64,000 nt of DNA from Methanolobus bombayensis. GTDB taxonomy: Archaea > Halobacteriota > Methanosarcinia > Methanosarcinales > Methanosarcinaceae. Both the position numbers and the translations under genes were made by a program. The notes under the pieces were generated by a model, which made no database searches, was not told where the DNA came from, and saw nothing but the letters and a program-made list of their open reading frames with translations. Shown here piece by piece: positions 1 through 8,978 of the stretch (position 1 is its first letter; each line of letters begins with the position of its first letter). The DNA lies in the NCBI RefSeq assembly GCF_017873415.1, contig NZ_JAGGKD010000006.1:1-64000 (forward strand). Reading direction: 5' to 3'.

Positions 1-19
1 ACACGATGAACTCATTTTC

Positions 20-56
20 GTGATGCAGTAACCGCATCACAAGGCTCGTCGCGAGC
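20..56. other. Two adjacent small hairpins near the window edge
   Basis: Bases 20-26 (GTGATGC) pair with 34-40 (GCATCAC) around a 7-base loop, and 44-48 (GCTCG) pair with 52-56 (CGAGC) around a 3-base loop. No open frame covers them. They lie about 100 bases upstream of the TATA box of the next gene, so they more likely belong to a transcript entering from outside the window (the end of an RNA gene or a terminator) than to the synthase leader. The rest of 57-160 shows nothing recognisable. Confidence 0.25.
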
Positions 57-160
57 ACCCTTACATAACAGGCTTACTATAAAAACATTGCGGAGAAACT
101 GATAATCATACTATCAATGAAACAACATAAATAGAAATGTTCATCTTCTTTGCGGAGAAT

Positions 161-168
161 ATTTATAT
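161..168 (+). promoter_or_regulatory. TATA box of the citramalate/isopropylmalate synthase gene
   Basis: ATTTATAT lies 28-35 bases before the ATG at 196. Archaeal initiation about 25 bases downstream would give a very short leader. A weak ribosome site (AAGTGA, 185-190) precedes the ATG. Confidence 0.4.
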
Positions 169-195
169 GATAAATAACAAGGCGAAGTGATTAAC

Positions 196-1759
196 ATGAA
201 TTCAACCGTAGAACTGAGGGATCGCTTTTTACAGCGATAAACCGCTTATAGATAAACACAAGACTATTTTTGACACGACACTGCGCGACGGTGAACAAAC
301 ACCTGGCGTATCACTCACCAACGAGCAAAAACTCAAGATTGCCCGGCAACTGGATAAACTTGGTGTTGATGTGCTCGAAGCTGGTTTCCCAGTCTCTTCG
401 GAAGGCGAAAAGCAAAATGTGCGAGCCATAGCCAACGAAGGACTCAGTCTCGATGTCTGTGGTCTTGCCCGTGTCCTTACAAAAGATCTGGATGCATGTA
501 TAGATTGTAACGTTGACATGGTACACACTTTTGTATCCACATCCGACATACAGAGGATACATACTATCAAGAAAAGCAGGGAAGAAGTACTTACAATGGC
601 AGTAGACGCTGTTGAGTACATCAAGGACCATGGTGCCAAATGCATGTTCTCAGCAATGGATGCCACAAGGACCGACCTTGATTATCTTACAGAAGTGTAC
701 AAAGCCGTGGAAGATGCAGGCTGTGACATAGTAAATGTACCAGATACAGTCGGTGTAATGTCACCTTCATCCATGTACGAGCTTGTAAAGAACATCAACG
801 CTCATATAAATATACCAATTGACGTACACTGCCACAATGACTTTGGAATAGCAGTTGGCAACAGCCTAATGGCTGCAGAAGCAGGTGCCAGTCAGATACA
901 GGTAACTGTCAACGGTATCGGAGAACGTGCAGGAAATGCAAATCTTGCTGAAGTAGTAATGTGCCTGCATTCCATATATGGTGCAAAGACGAACATCAGG
1001 ACAGAATACCTCCTTGAGACCGCAAAGATGGTGGAAAACTACACAGGCATACACATGCCGGCAAACACACCAATTGTAGGAGATAACGCATTTGCCCATG
1101 AATCAGGTATACACACCCATGGAGTGCTCGAAAAATCCGACACCTTTGAACCCGGCATCATGACACCTGAGATGGTAGGTCACAGACGCCGCATAGTTCT
1201 TGGAAAGCACGCAGGAAAGCATGCAGTCAAAAAATCCCTGGAAGAAATGGGAATTGAAACAAACGAAGAACAGCTTGATGAAATTCTTGCAAAGATCAAG
1301 GACATTGCAAACAAAGGCAAACGTATATGTGACGCCGATCTTCGAGCAGTGGCCTCAGCAGTTCTTGGAAGAAATCTCGGAAGTGAGACAATTGTCCTGA
1401 AAGAGTTCTCCGTAATGACAGGTAACCTCACAACACCAACAGCAGTTGTCAGGGCCAATATCGGAGAAGAAGAAGCAGTTGCATCCAACTATGGTGTGGG
1501 ACCAATAGATGCCGCGCTTAAGGCAGTTGAGCTCATGATAGGAGGATATACAAAAGTAAAAGTGCGTGACTTCAGCCTTGAGGCAATTACCGGAGGAAGT
1601 GATGCTCTTGCAGAAGTAACGATCTCAGTTCAGGATGAAGAAGGGAGAGTTGCCAGTGCACAATCTGCCAGCGCAGACATTGCAACTGCATCAGTAGACG
1701 CACTCATAACAGCTATAAATCTGCTTCTTGATAAAAAGAAGCTCTGGAATATGGAATAA
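196..1759 (+). CDS. (R)-citramalate / 2-isopropylmalate synthase, with a one-base frame break at 226-230
   Basis: LeuA/CimA-type acyl transferase of branched-chain amino acid synthesis. It condenses acetyl-CoA with pyruvate (CimA) or with 2-ketoisovalerate (LeuA); sequence alone does not decide which. The HMGL-like TIM barrel carries the metal/substrate motif DTTLRDGEQTPG and the metal site HCHNDFG. The C-terminal leucine/isoleucine-binding regulatory domain is present (GVGPIDAALKA, EAITGGSDALAEV). The plain open frame begins with a GTG at 371, which would remove DTTLRDGEQ and so cannot be right. The ATG at 196 opens MNSTVELRDRF but reaches TAA at 238. Removing one T from the T5 run at 226-230 joins it in frame to YSDKPLIDKHKTIFDTTLRDGE and gives about 520 residues, the usual family length. 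A hairpin terminator follows. Confidence 0.85.
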
Positions 1760-1772
1760 ACTTATTTTTCCT

Positions 1773-1803
1773 GAACCGTGTACTCACGGTTCTTGCTTTT
1801 TCT
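1773..1803 (+). terminator. Hairpin terminator of the synthase gene
   Basis: GAACCGTG (1773-1780) pairs perfectly with CACGGTTC (1785-1792) around a 4-base loop, followed by a T-rich tail at 1797-1803. It starts 13 bases after the stop codon. The remaining 1804-2031 is AT-rich, with a TATA-like stretch around 1916-1930 that would give the next gene a leader of roughly 85 bases. Confidence 0.65.
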
Positions 1804-2031
1804 CAATAGAACCTGTAATAACTGTTATTTTGAAGTCACTTAGATGAAATCTTATTATTTTAGTAAGAAAACAAATTATTCAGATATTCCTTAAGAAATA
1901 TGGAGAAAAAGATTAAATTTATATATAAATATATTTGTATCTTTTATATATGATTATTTGTTGCACATAACTACATTCATAATCAACTCAAATTAACATC
2001 GCTTTATGCGACAAAAGGGAGAGGATCTTTA

Positions 2032-3468
2032 GTGTACATATTAAAAAACATAAGTATGGAACAAAAAATAATAAGTATTATGTTAGCAGTAAGTTTGATT
2101 CCTTTACTAATTGTCTCGACAATCAGCTATACCCAGGCAAGTTACGCAATTGAAGAAGGATCATTAGAAAAACTGACTGCCCTTAGAAATATGTATATAA
2201 TCGGCCTGGTCCTTACAGGATTTCTCGTTGTATATGTTGCACACTATTTTGCTCGAACCATAACAAAACCCATTGAGAACATGGTTGATGTTACAGAAAG
2301 AATTGCATCCGGAGACCTTACAGTTGACATTGAAAATGACTCAAAGGACGAGATAGGCCTTCTGGCAGAATCAGTAAGATCAATGCAAGGCAACCTCAAA
2401 GAAATTATTGACGAGATGTATTCAGGTTCGTCAATTCTTTCCAGCACTGTAGAGGGAGTAGCAGCTTCATCAGAAGAGATATCTGCATCATCTAGCGAAA
2501 TATCAAATTCAATAATTGAAATATCAAATGGCATCACAGTCCAGTCATCCAAATCCGAAGATGTCGCAAAAGCAATGTTTGATCTGACAGAAGTTGTCCA
2601 GGAGGTAGCCAATAACTCCCAAAGAGCCGCAGATGATGCAAAAGAATGCAATGATGTCATCGGCAGCCTAAGAACAATCACAGAAGATCTTTTATATAAA
2701 ATGGATAAAATCAAAACAGCATCATCCGAATCAGCAGAAGCCATCATGGATCTGGACGGTAAATCAAAACAGATAGGCGAAATAGTCAACCTCATAACAA
2801 GTATTGCAGATCAGACAAACCTGCTTGCATTGAATGCCGCCATTGAAGCTGCGCGTGCCGGAGAACATGGCAAAGGTTTTGCTGTTGTTGCCGATGAGGT
2901 CAGAAAACTTGCAGAAAATTCAGGAAATGCTGCAAATCAGATAGCAGACCTGATACATGAGATACAGGAAGGAACAAATAATGCTGTAGACTCAATGCAA
3001 CATGGAACCGAAGAAGTATCAAATGGTTCAGAAGCACTGAATGAAGCTGCTAATGTAATTGAAAAAGTAGTAGAATCAGGAAACAATATCGCAATCATGG
3101 TACAGGATATTGCTGCTGCTGCGCAGGAACAATCTGCATCAATACAGGAGATATCTTCTTCCATCGATGAAGTTGCATCTATTACACAACAATCTGCATC
3201 AGGCATGGAAAGCACCACTTATGCAATCAATCAACAGAGTACTATAATGGAAGGACTTGCACAATCCGCGCAAGTACTTTCAGATATGACCGAAAACCTC
3301 ATGAATACAATTGTAAGGTTCAAAATTGATGGAGGAGAGAAGACAATTCCTGAAACTAAACCGGAAAATATAGAAGAAAAACCGGAAAATGAAAACATAG
3401 AAATGAGAGAATATTCAGAAGAGGAACTAGAGCTTGAACTTGAAAATGCAGAAAAGATTTTGATATAA
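2032..3468 (+). CDS. Methyl-accepting chemotaxis transducer lacking an extracytoplasmic sensor domain
   Basis: Signalling part of a chemoreceptor. TM1 lies at about residues 12-32 and TM2 at about 53-70, followed by a HAMP domain ([12 protein letters not shown] onward, about 70-125) and a long coiled-coil MCP signalling domain. The hairpin tip contains the conserved stretch [22 protein letters not shown] and the following [10 protein letters not shown], which bind CheA/CheW. The acidic C-terminus (about 440-478) has no recognisable CheR tether. Only about 20 residues separate TM1 from TM2, where related methanogen receptors hold a Cache sensor, so this one has no outside ligand domain. The start is GTG at 2032 with GGGAGAGGATC just upstream. 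No che genes lie nearby. Confidence 0.88.
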   Translation: MYILKNISMEQKIISIMLAVSLIPLLIVSTISYTQASYAIEEGSLEKLTALRNMYIIGLVLTGFLVVYVAHYFARTITKPIENMVDVTERIASGDLTVDIENDSKDEIGLLAESVRSMQGNLKEIIDEMYSGSSILSSTVEGVAASSEEISASSSEISNSIIEISNGITVQSSKSEDVAKAMFDLTEVVQEVANNSQRAADDAKECNDVIGSLRTITEDLLYKMDKIKTASSESAEAIMDLDGKSKQIGEIVNLITSIADQTNLLALNAAIEAARAGEHGKGFAVVADEVRKLAENSGNAANQIADLIHEIQEGTNNAVDSMQHGTEEVSNGSEALNEAANVIEKVVESGNNIAIMVQDIAAAAQEQSASIQEISSSIDEVASITQQSASGMESTTYAINQQSTIMEGLAQSAQVLSDMTENLMNTIVRFKIDGGEKTIPETKPENIEEKPENENIEMREYSEEELELELENAEKILI

Positions 3469-3596
3469 AGATGTCCATTCATCAATATCGGGCATATTAA
3501 ATCCTCTCTATTTTAAACTTCATTATTTCTAACCATTAAAACAGGTTCATATCTATAATATCTATATAATGAGCTCATAATCATGAAAAGATACAC

Positions 3597-4355
3597 ATGA
3601 ACTATGAAGTTATAGATTCTCATTGTCATCTTGATTTCCCTAAATTCAACAAAGATAGACATGAGACAATCATGAGAGCGAAAGAAAGTGGAATCGCCTT
3701 AATGATCAACTCCGGCATAGATTACAAAACCAATATCAATTCTCTTGAACTTGCCAAAAAGTATGATTTCATCCATGCAACCTTAGGCCTCAGTCCCCAG
3801 ATGGTTCCTGAAGCTAATGAAGAAAAAATTAACCAGATACTTGCTCAGATGGAACGCAATGTTGACAAAGCAGTTGGAATCGGTGAAGCGGGTCTGGACT
3901 TTTATTACTGTAAAGATGAAACAGGAAAACAAAAGCAAAAAGAGGTTTTTGAGAAGGTCATTGACATTGCAGACCGATATAACAAAACCCTTGTAATACA
4001 CGGCAGAGACGGAGAAGAACTTGCACTGGAAATGACAAGGGATCTTGACAGGGTTATATTCCATTGTTATGGTGGCAGTGTCGAAACTATGAGAGAAATA
4101 GTTGATGCAGGTCACTACATTTCAGTTCCGACCCTTGTATGCTTTTCAGACCATCACAAAGAGATAGCAAAGAATCTCCCTCTTGAAAATATGCTCATTG
4201 AAACTGACAGCCCGTACCTCTCACCACGCAAAGGCCGCAACGAACCTGCCTTTGTCAGGGACTCAGTCCCTGTCATAGCACAACTAAAAGAAACAGATGA
4301 GGCCGAGATCGCCAGGGCGACAATGCAAAATACCCGCAGTGCATTTGAACTCTAA
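3597..4355 (+). CDS. TatD-family metal-dependent hydrolase (deoxyribonuclease-like)
   Basis: Amidohydrolase-fold TIM barrel of the TatD family, whose members are divalent-metal nucleases acting on DNA ends; the substrate here is unknown. All expected ligands are visible: HCH of DSHCHLDFP near residue 8, the glutamate of GIGEAGLDFYY, the histidines of VIHGRDG and FHCYGG, and the aspartate of ETDSPYLSP. The length of 252 residues is normal. The gene heads a plus-strand run with the MBL-fold and YgiQ genes, with 29 bases or fewer between them, so a shared transcript is likely. Confidence 0.9.
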   Translation: MNYEVIDSHCHLDFPKFNKDRHETIMRAKESGIALMINSGIDYKTNINSLELAKKYDFIHATLGLSPQMVPEANEEKINQILAQMERNVDKAVGIGEAGLDFYYCKDETGKQKQKEVFEKVIDIADRYNKTLVIHGRDGEELALEMTRDLDRVIFHCYGGSVETMREIVDAGHYISVPTLVCFSDHHKEIAKNLPLENMLIETDSPYLSPRKGRNEPAFVRDSVPVIAQLKETDEAEIARATMQNTRSAFEL

Positions 4356-4384
4356 AATTGACTTTTCTGTACGGGAGAATACAC

Positions 4385-5023
4385 ATGCAGGTCAAACATT
4401 TTATTATCGGACTTTATGACGCTAACTCATACCTCATTAACGGAAAAATACTGGTAGATACCGGAATGAGCACTGAAGGCCTTATTTCTGCCATCAAAGA
4501 GAACATAGACATAGAAGATCTTGAACTCATAATACTTACACACTGCCACTATGACCACACAGCATCTGCACAGGCAATTGCAGATATGACTGGTGCAAAA
4601 ATAGCAATTCACAAAAACGATGAACCACTTCTGAGCAATGACACCGTAAGTGCAGCGGCAATGTTCGGATATAAGGCACCTGCAATAAAACCCGATATGA
4701 TTCTGGAAGAGGGTGACAGGATACCCATAGGAAATGACGAGGAACTGGAAGTCATACACACACCAGGACACACACCGGGAGGAATCTGCCTCTATGAAGC
4801 AAATTCAAAGAGCCTTTTTTCAGGTGACACAGTATTTCCCAACGGAAGTATAGGACGTACTGATTTCCAGGGCGGCAACCGTGATCAATTAACAGCTTCT
4901 ATAAATAAGCTTATAGAACTGGATGTCAAAACACTTTATCCAGGACACGGTGAAGTAACCTCAAATGACGTTAACAAGCAGATACAACTCTCCCTGCGCA
5001 TGTCTAAAAGCATGTTGCTTTAA
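4385..5023 (+). CDS. MBL-fold metallohydrolase, glyoxalase II-like
   Basis: Metallo-beta-lactamase-fold hydrolase of about 212 residues. The dinuclear zinc site is clear: THCHYDHTAS (HxHxDH), TPGHTPGG, the aspartate in FSGDTVFP and the final histidine in YPGHGE. It resembles the small hydroxyacylglutathione hydrolase-like proteins of archaea, which cleave thioesters or similar substrates; the true substrate is unknown. I choose the ATG at 4385, preceded by GGGAG (4374-4378), over the in-frame ATG at 4358, because the fold begins at MQVKHFIIGLYDANSYLI. It follows tatD and precedes ygiQ by 9 bases. Confidence 0.88.
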   Translation: MQVKHFIIGLYDANSYLINGKILVDTGMSTEGLISAIKENIDIEDLELIILTHCHYDHTASAQAIADMTGAKIAIHKNDEPLLSNDTVSAAAMFGYKAPAIKPDMILEEGDRIPIGNDEELEVIHTPGHTPGGICLYEANSKSLFSGDTVFPNGSIGRTDFQGGNRDQLTASINKLIELDVKTLYPGHGEVTSNDVNKQIQLSLRMSKSMLL

Positions 5024-5032
5024 GGATAGAAC

Positions 5033-6901
5033 ATGAGACATAAAAGAAATAAGGGTGGCAATAAAGGCAAAAAAGCAGCTCCTTCAAAGTTTCTTCCCAT
5101 GAGCCTTGAGAATGCAAAAAAGAAAGGCTGGGATGAACTTGATGTTATTATTGTCACAGGTGACGCATATGTGGACCATCCGGGATTTGGAACCAGCATC
5201 ATTGGCAGAGTTCTGGAAGATGCAGGTTACAGAGTAGGAGTTATTTCACAGCCAAAATGGGATGATGTTGAAAATTTCAAGAAACTTGGAAAACCACGTC
5301 TTTTCTTTGCCATCAGTGCAGGAAACACAGATTCGATGGTGAGCAACTACACACCATCAAAACGACTCAGACACGATGATGCATATTCACCCGGAAGCAA
5401 GGCGGGACTGCGACCTAACCGTGCAACCATTGTTTATTCTAACCGCCTGAAGGAAGCTTACCCTGATACTCCAAGAGTTATTGGAGGAATTGAAGCATCT
5501 TTACGCCGTTTCGCACAATATGATTACTGGTCCGACAAGGTACGCCAGTCAATACTTGCAGATGCTCCCGCAGACATGATAGTATACGGAATGGGAGAAC
5601 TCCAGATAGTTGAAATAGCAGACAGACTCAATAAAGGAATTCCTGTTTCAGATATCACGGATATTGACGGAACTGTCTGGAAAATGGACATCAAAACCTG
5701 GAAAGCGAAAAAAGAAGAATTGCTTGAGACTTGTATAGAAATACCACCTTATATCGAAGTTTCAAAGAACAAGGAACTCTATGCAAACACATTCAAGACT
5801 GTTTACCATGAACAGAACCACATTAGCGGGCATGCCATTATTCAGGTTCATCCAAAAACAGTAATAATACAAAATAAACCTATGCGTCCGCTCAAAACAG
5901 AAGAGCTGGACCATGTTTATGAACTTCCATTCACCAGAGAATCACACCCATCATACGATGAACCAGTCCCTGCTCTTGACATGGTGAGATTCTCTATCAA
6001 CACTCACAGAGGTTGTTTCGGTGCATGTTCGTTCTGCGCCATTGCCCTGCACCAGGGAAGGATGATACGCAGCCGCAGTATGGAATCTATCCTGAGAGAA
6101 GCAGAAGGTTTCACACAAATAAAAGAATTCAAAGGAACTATTAACGGACTTGGCGGCCCATCAGCCAACATGTACGGAATGGACTGCAAGAACTGGGAAG
6201 ATAAAGGCGTATGTAAAGAGAAAATCTGCATCTACCCAAAAGCCTGCCCTTCACTTAATACAAGCCATAAGAAACTCATTGAGCTTATGCGCAGGCTCAG
6301 GGAACTGCCCGGGATCAAAAAGGTCTTTGTCGGCTATGGAGTGCGCTATGACCTTGCGCTTCTTGATGAGGAATACATGGAAGAGCTGTGTGCTCATCAC
6401 GTCAGCGGTCAATTGAAGGTTGCTCCGGAACATTATTGCGATAAAGTCACTGATGCTATGAAGAAACCTGACAGGGAAGTATTCGAAAGATTCGAGGAGA
6501 AATACAAGGAAATAAACCAGAAACTTGGAAAAGACCAGTATCTTGTGGCTTTCCTCATGTCAGGTCATCCGGGTTGCACACTTAATGACATGATAGAAAC
6601 TGCTGAATACATCCGGGATACAGGACGCTATACCAAACAGGTGCAGGATTTCACACCCACTCCTATGACAGCGGCAACATGTATGTTCCACACAGGGATC
6701 GATCCTTTCACTGGAAAAAAAACCTACGTGGCAACTTCTCAGAAAGAGAAAAGCATCCAGAGAGCAATGCTACATTACCGTGAGCCCAGAAATTATAATC
6801 TGGTTTATGAAGGATTGAAACGTGCCAACCGGCTTGACCTTGTTGGAAATTCATGGAATTGCCTGATAAGAAGAAAGAAAGGTAGAAAAGGCGGATGGTA
6901 A
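5033..6901 (+). CDS. YgiQ-family radical SAM protein
   Basis: Large radical SAM enzyme of the YgiQ/UPF0313 family, 622 residues. The N-terminal part carries the family signature (VTGDAYVDHPGFGTSII, IGGIEASLRRFAQYDYW) and precedes a central radical SAM domain with the cluster motif CFGACSFC inside NTHRGCFGACSFCAIALHQG. The C-terminal part ends in a basic tail. The basic N-terminus (HKRNKGGNKGKK) hints at nucleic-acid contact. The family reaction is not established to my knowledge. It is the last gene of the tatD-MBL-ygiQ run. Confidence 0.9.
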   Translation: MRHKRNKGGNKGKKAAPSKFLPMSLENAKKKGWDELDVIIVTGDAYVDHPGFGTSIIGRVLEDAGYRVGVISQPKWDDVENFKKLGKPRLFFAISAGNTDSMVSNYTPSKRLRHDDAYSPGSKAGLRPNRATIVYSNRLKEAYPDTPRVIGGIEASLRRFAQYDYWSDKVRQSILADAPADMIVYGMGELQIVEIADRLNKGIPVSDITDIDGTVWKMDIKTWKAKKEELLETCIEIPPYIEVSKNKELYANTFKTVYHEQNHISGHAIIQVHPKTVIIQNKPMRPLKTEELDHVYELPFTRESHPSYDEPVPALDMVRFSINTHRGCFGACSFCAIALHQGRMIRSRSMESILREAEGFTQIKEFKGTINGLGGPSANMYGMDCKNWEDKGVCKEKICIYPKACPSLNTSHKKLIELMRRLRELPGIKKVFVGYGVRYDLALLDEEYMEELCAHHVSGQLKVAPEHYCDKVTDAMKKPDREVFERFEEKYKEINQKLGKDQYLVAFLMSGHPGCTLNDMIETAEYIRDTGRYTKQVQDFTPTPMTAATCMFHTGIDPFTGKKTYVATSQKEKSIQRAMLHYREPRNYNLVYEGLKRANRLDLVGNSWNCLIRRKKGRKGGW

Positions 6902-7005
6902 GCTAATTACCATTAAATACAATAATAAAATCGTTATCTTTTTAACATATACTAGTTTACTGTACTTCAAACGTATATTTTTCAAATAAAAATGGAAGTT
7001 ATACT

Positions 7006-7851
7006 ATGAAGTATAAGTTGTTGGCACCAATATTATTATTGATTATTATCCAGGCATGTGCTGTTCTGGCGAGCCCGGTCATAAGCATTGATGAGACTGT
7101 AACTGAGAATATGTTCTATTCTAAATCATACACTAATCCTGATAGTATAGAGGCACATCAGATAGTCGTGTATAGCGAGGATGGAGAACATTCACAGATA
7201 CACCTGCACTATAGACTTACTCCAAGAACAACTACAAGTCCTGATGGCAATTACAGTGTGTATAAGAAGGCACTGGATTCAGAAAAGGGAGTGGGTGTTG
7301 AAGATTATGTCATTAACGACACAGTTGCAGGAACCGAGACAAATATCAAGAACATAATTACAATGAGCTACTATGGAGTTGCTTTTTCACCGGACAGTAA
7401 AATGTACGCAGCACCAAGGGCAGTTTTCTTCGATGAAGGTCGAAATGCACAATATGCTATCGATATCTGTTCTGTCCACAATAATACTCTACTGCACAGA
7501 GAACTCACTCCTTTCTATATAGAAAGTACTAAAGCTACACCAATGGAGTGGGAGAAGTCAGTTATTTATGAAGTTTACTGGTCTGATGATGGTTCCTGCA
7601 TAGTATACGAAGTTCTTGGAGGAAATACTGAGGCTGGACAATATCCTGCATACCTTGTGAGCAAAAGACTCAATCTGGACTATGCAGAGCTCAGAAAAAT
7701 GAATGGGTATGATAATACAGAAATGGAAGCCATGAGTGAAGAAACAGAAGATACAAATACAGCTGCTGAAAACAGTCTTCCAATTCCAGGATTTAAAGCT
7801 ATTGGAGTAGTATTTGCTCTGGCATTGGCTGGGAGAATAAAGAGAGCATGA
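7006..7851 (+). CDS. Secreted protein with a C-terminal PGF-CTERM anchor
   Basis: A 281-residue exported protein of unknown function. The N-terminus is a signal peptide (hydrophobic run LLAPILLLIIIQACAVLA, then SP). The C-terminus has the tripartite archaeosortase signal: PIPGF, a hydrophobic stretch and the basic end RIKRA. Proteins of this kind are cleaved by archaeosortase A and attached to a membrane lipid, so it is probably displayed at the cell surface. The body is rich in short beta-type segments, and the linker before the signal is acidic and Thr-rich (SEETEDTNTAAEN). It stands alone, with its own AT-rich upstream region. Confidence 0.75.
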   Translation: MKYKLLAPILLLIIIQACAVLASPVISIDETVTENMFYSKSYTNPDSIEAHQIVVYSEDGEHSQIHLHYRLTPRTTTSPDGNYSVYKKALDSEKGVGVEDYVINDTVAGTETNIKNIITMSYYGVAFSPDSKMYAAPRAVFFDEGRNAQYAIDICSVHNNTLLHRELTPFYIESTKATPMEWEKSVIYEVYWSDDGSCIVYEVLGGNTEAGQYPAYLVSKRLNLDYAELRKMNGYDNTEMEAMSEETEDTNTAAENSLPIPGFKAIGVVFALALAGRIKRA

Positions 7852-7911
7852 ACTACATGCTCACATCTTTTTTAAAAACAATAATTAAAAAACCGAGAAA
7901 AGAATAAACTA

Positions 7912-7934
7912 AAATGGCTATTCCATAGCCATTT
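7912..7934 (-). terminator. Hairpin terminator of the glcD/HdrD-like operon
   Basis: A ten-base stem runs from 7912 to 7934, with ATGGCTAT (7914-7921) pairing with ATAGCCAT (7925-7932) and flanking A/T pairs. It overlaps the last codons and stop of the minus-strand gene. The tail on that strand is T-rich. Confidence 0.5.
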
Positions 7935-8976
7935 CAAGCAGGTCGATGATATCAAGCACATCAACTCTCGGGCCCCCACGTTTGAGATTTGTGAGGCATA
8001 GAGGGCATGCAGTTACCAGATAGTCAACGTCCCCTGGTATCTCTTCAAGTCTGTTCTTTGAAAGTTCAAGTGAGAGTTCAGGATAACCTTTAAGGACCCC
8101 TCCACCAGCTCCACAACATTTGGATTTCTCCCTGTTGCTCTTCATTTCCTCAAGATAACAAACTGCTTTTATGAGTTGTCTTGGAGCATCGAATACACCA
8201 TTGCACCTTCCGAGGTGACATGGGTCATGATAGGTAACCTTAAGGTCAAGCTTCTTTAGATCCATTTCAGCAAGACGGTCTGCAAGGAACTCTGTTACAT
8301 GGAGAACATTCAGTTCTCCAGGGAAATCATTCTTAAGAGTTGTGTAGCAGCCTGCACAACCTGTGATAACTGTGTGAGCACCTGTCTTTTTTATCTGCTC
8401 AAGGTTCTTTGAAATAAGTTCAGATGGGTCAGAGCCGGTTCTCAGAAGTGGGGAGCCACAGCAAACCTCATCCTCAAGTACGGTAACTCCGAACTTTCTC
8501 AGGATATCAAAAGTTTTCTTTGTGATCTCAGGATACCGGTAAGATGCAAGACAGCCTGCAAAGAACACATATTCTGACCTTTCAGGAAGATCATTTCTGG
8601 AATCCCCAAGCCATGCCATCCTGTCCCTGGATTCACCAAGAGGATTCCCTTTTTCAAGAGCTTCTGTGCGCAGAAGTTTCTGGGCATCTGTCATCTTACC
8701 CTGAAGCACGAGTTGGTGCCTTATATTTTCTATTACTTTAACAGGAGATGCTCCAGAAGGACATATTTCCTCACAAAGTCCGCATGTAGTACAGGTGTTA
8801 ATACTATCGAAAACACCCTTATCAACTTCAAGCCCCTGGGAAATACCGTGAGCTACAAGCATACGACCACGTGAGCTTGATGATTCCCAGCCTTTAACGT
8901 CAAAAACAGGACATACTGAACGACATGTACCGCAACGTACACATTTCAGTATTGAACGCATATCTTCATCGTTCAT
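7918..8976 (-). CDS. Fe-S and CCG-domain subunit of a 2-hydroxyacid dehydrogenase (HdrD/GlpC-like)
   Basis: Iron-sulfur electron-transfer partner of the FAD oxidase encoded just upstream. The N-terminal part has two 4Fe-4S motifs (CVRCGTCRSVCP near residue 12 and CTTCGLCEEICP near 63). Two CCG (cysteine-rich) domains follow, with CCGSPLL, GCAGCY, CCGAGGG and CPLC motifs, as in heterodisulfide reductase HdrD and GlpC. Length 352. It probably passes electrons from lactate or another 2-hydroxyacid to a membrane acceptor; substrate and acceptor are inference. Its ATG lies 2 bases after the stop of the FAD gene, so the two are co-translated. Confidence 0.88.
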   Translation of the reverse strand: MNDEDMRSILKCVRCGTCRSVCPVFDVKGWESSSSRGRMLVAHGISQGLEVDKGVFDSINTCTTCGLCEEICPSGASPVKVIENIRHQLVLQGKMTDAQKLLRTEALEKGNPLGESRDRMAWLGDSRNDLPERSEYVFFAGCLASYRYPEITKKTFDILRKFGVTVLEDEVCCGSPLLRTGSDPSELISKNLEQIKKTGAHTVITGCAGCYTTLKNDFPGELNVLHVTEFLADRLAEMDLKKLDLKVTYHDPCHLGRCNGVFDAPRQLIKAVCYLEEMKSNREKSKCCGAGGGVLKGYPELSLELSKNRLEEIPGDVDYLVTACPLCLTNLKRGGPRVDVLDIIDLLEMAME

Positions 8977-8978
8977 TT

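Noticed and set aside
2244-2795. 183-codon minus-strand frame inside the chemotaxis gene
   Set aside because: Shadow of a repetitive coiled-coil gene; Ser/Asp-rich without a domain.
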